DNA of 7,455 nt from Candidatus Ratteibacteria bacterium (GTDB lineage: Bacteria; Ratteibacteria; UBA8468; B48-G9; JAFGKM01). Location of the stretch: contig JAQVEU010000033.1 in NCBI GenBank assembly GCA_028697565.1, forward strand, positions 1-7,455, given 5' to 3'. Numbering within the stretch: the first letter of the stretch is position 1; each line of letters starts with the position of its first letter. The position numbers were made by a program, and so were the translations under genes. Positions 6,485 to 7,455 of this stretch are shown one piece after another. A model generated the notes under the pieces. That model was not told where the DNA came from, made no database searches, and saw nothing but the letters and a program-made list of their open reading frames with translations.

Positions 6485-6499
6485 AACAAAGGGGGAAAG
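6485..6499 (+). promoter_or_regulatory. G-run ribosome binding site fixing the start at 6500
   Basis: AACAAA, five G (6491-6495) and AAAG lead directly into the ATG at 6500. A nearly identical leader stands before the next gene at 7324. This argues for the ATG at 6500 over an in-frame ATG at 6446, which has no ribosome site. Confidence 0.7.
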
Positions 6500-7309
6500 A
6501 TGAAGATAGGCGTAATTCCTGACTGTTTCAGAATTCCCATCAGGGAGGGAATTAAAAAGGCATCAGAGCTGAAGATGGATGGCATCCAGCCATATGCAAC
6601 ACATGGAGAACTTGACCCTAAAAACCTCTCAAAGACAGGGAGGGATGACTTAAAGATATTTGTAAAAGGGCTGGGACTCACTATATCTGCCCTTGTCGGG
6701 GACTTCGGAGGACATGGATTTGCAGACCCCACAACACTTGACTGGCGGGTGGAAAGGACAAAAGAGGTAATAGACCTTGCAGTAGACCTTGGAGTAGATG
6801 TGGTTACAACACACATAGGGGTTGTTCCGGAAGATGAAAATGATATTGCATGGAGATCAATGGTCCAGTCACTTCCGGAGGTTGGAACCTATGCGTATAA
6901 CAAAGGGGTGTTCCTCGCAACAGAAACAGGTCCTGAGGTGACATCCCTTCTCAAAAAACTGTTAGATACCCTTGGGAACCCAGGCATAAAGGTGAACTAT
7001 GACCCTGCAAACCTTGTAATGGTTGCAGGGGATGACCCTGTAAAGGGGGTATATACACTTAAAGATTATATCGTTCACACACACGCAAAAGATGGGGTAA
7101 AACTACCTGATGAGAATGGACAGAAGCGGTGGAAGGAGATGCCTTTAGGTGAAGGTATGGTCAACTTCCCTGAGTATCTGAAGGCAATGAAGGAGATCGG
7201 GTATAACGGATTTTTCACTATTGAAAGGGAGGTAGGCGAAAATCCGGAGGCAGATATAATAAAGGCAAGGGATTTTTTAAGAGGCATTGAGAAAAAGATA
7301 GGAATCTAA
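6500..7309 (+). CDS. Sugar phosphate isomerase/epimerase-like TIM-barrel protein (AP_endonuc_2 / xylose isomerase-like)
   Basis: This 269-residue protein belongs to the xylose isomerase-like TIM-barrel superfamily, whose members isomerise or epimerise sugars and inositol derivatives with a divalent metal. Barrel strands begin with MKIGVIPDCF (1-10) and MDGIQPY (26-32), followed by VVTTHIGVVPED (101-112), VFLATETGPE (137-146), VNYDPANLV (165-173), YIVHTHAKDG (190-199), PLGEGMVNFPEYL (215-227) and GFFTIEREVGENP (237-249). By family analogy the metal ligands would be Glu142, Asp168, His195 (or His193) and Glu242 (or Glu244). The substrate cannot be read from sequence; family members act on ketohexoses, inosose and related compounds. 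An in-frame ATG at 6446 would add 18 residues encoded by the hairpin region, but they do not fit the family's first barrel strand, so I place the start at 6500. It is probably co-transcribed with the next gene, 14 bases downstream. Confidence 0.85.
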   Translation: MKIGVIPDCFRIPIREGIKKASELKMDGIQPYATHGELDPKNLSKTGRDDLKIFVKGLGLTISALVGDFGGHGFADPTTLDWRVERTKEVIDLAVDLGVDVVTTHIGVVPEDENDIAWRSMVQSLPEVGTYAYNKGVFLATETGPEVTSLLKKLLDTLGNPGIKVNYDPANLVMVAGDDPVKGVYTLKDYIVHTHAKDGVKLPDENGQKRWKEMPLGEGMVNFPEYLKAMKEIGYNGFFTIEREVGENPEADIIKARDFLRGIEKKIGI

Positions 7310-7323
7310 CAAAGGGGGGAAAA
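7308..7323 (+). promoter_or_regulatory. G-run ribosome binding site of the second isomerase gene
   Basis: AACAAA, six G (7314-7319) and AAAA precede the ATG at 7324. It repeats the leader at 6485 with one extra G and one A-for-G change, and the distance from G-run to ATG is 4 bases in both. The first two bases overlap the stop codon of the preceding gene. Confidence 0.65.
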
Positions 7324-7455
7324 ATGATAGTAGGTACACAGATGTATACACTTCGTGATTATTGTAAAACAGTGAAAGATACAGCAGAGACACTGAAAAA
7401 AGTAAGTCAGATGGGATATAAAACAGTCCAGGTATCAGGTATGGCAGAGCCAAAA
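7324..7455 (+). CDS. Second sugar phosphate isomerase/epimerase-like protein (3' end cut by window)
   Basis: Only the first 44 codons lie in the window, open to the last base. The N-terminus reads MIVGTQMYTLRDYC (1-14), then TLKKVSQMGYKTVQVSG (23-39). This G-x-Q-x-YT-x-RD strand followed by LKK-x-x-x-xGYKTVQVSG is typical of the first barrel strand and helix of the sugar phosphate isomerase/epimerase (AP_endonuc_2) family. It is clearly a different subgroup from its upstream neighbour, with little similarity between the two N-termini, so it is not a recent tandem copy. The function should be related: a metal-dependent isomerase or epimerase of sugars or polyols, substrate unknown. The ATG is set by the G-run ribosome site directly before it. 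The catalytic residues lie beyond the window, so enzymatic activity cannot be judged. Confidence 0.75.
   Translation, partial: MIVGTQMYTLRDYCKTVKDTAETLKKVSQMGYKTVQVSGMAEPK

Noticed and set aside
6446..6499. N-terminal extension of the first isomerase from an in-frame ATG at 6446.
   Set aside because: The extra 18 residues are encoded by the hairpin region and have no ribosome site. The family's first barrel strand starts at MKIGVIPD (6500), which has a G-run site also seen before the next gene.
5390..7285. Similar strings TTTTTTAAGAGG near 5394-5402 and 7273-7282, considered as a repeat or att-like site.
   Set aside because: Both simply encode the common helix end Phe-Leu-Arg-Gly inside coding frames, and the flanks do not match.
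1..7455. Mobile elements, CRISPR arrays, tRNA or rRNA genes, or a defence-type cluster.
   Set aside because: Coding density is nearly complete with recognisable metabolic genes. I found no terminal inverted repeats, spaced repeats, transposase motifs or tRNA-like cloverleaf sequence.

Overview
This window is a densely packed bacterial housekeeping gene string, all on the + strand, followed by the start of what looks like a carbohydrate-catabolic cluster. From left to right it holds gatC (only the first base of its start codon is missing), accA, hisG (long form), a 31-codon gene for a very basic AURKAIP1/COX24-type mini ribosomal protein, a TPR-repeat lipoprotein, dxs, nadK and a 2x[4Fe-4S] ferredoxin of the KorD/OorD type. 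After a 75-base gap come two sugar phosphate isomerase/epimerase-like TIM-barrel genes, the second cut off by the window edge.

The first eight genes (bases 1-6424) are joined by gaps of at most 13 bases or by overlaps of 1, 8, 14, 8 and 1 bases, so they very probably form one translationally coupled operon. Their products serve unrelated core pathways: tRNA amidation, fatty acid synthesis, histidine, ribosome, envelope, isoprenoids, NADP and electron transfer. The operon therefore looks like a general growth-linked unit, not a single pathway. Partners usually found nearby are absent here: gatA/gatB after gatC, accD near accA, other his genes near hisG, and korA/B/C next to the korD-like gene.

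The only non-coding stretch of any size (6425-6499) carries a TATAAT hexamer, an 11-bp hairpin with one mismatch, and a G-rich ribosome binding site. I read it as a probable transcription-unit boundary. The two isomerase genes share nearly identical leaders (AACAAA, a run of 5 or 6 G, four purines, ATG) and are probably co-transcribed.

The organism is a bacterium with moderately AT-rich DNA and a strong preference for AGA/AGG (Arg) and ATA (Ile) codons. It uses the bacterial MEP (DXS) isoprenoid route and makes a lipoprotein typical of diderm bacteria. Several enzymes are recognisable but diverge at normally conserved positions, which fits a poorly sampled or candidate phylum. An Omnitrophota/Ratteibacteria-like or other PVC-related lineage is my guess, at low confidence. 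I see no mobile element, CRISPR array, tRNA or rRNA gene, and no clearly novel multi-gene system. The points most worth a second look are the mini ribosomal protein gene, the orphan KorD-like ferredoxin, the divergent DXS, and the leader region at 6425-6499.
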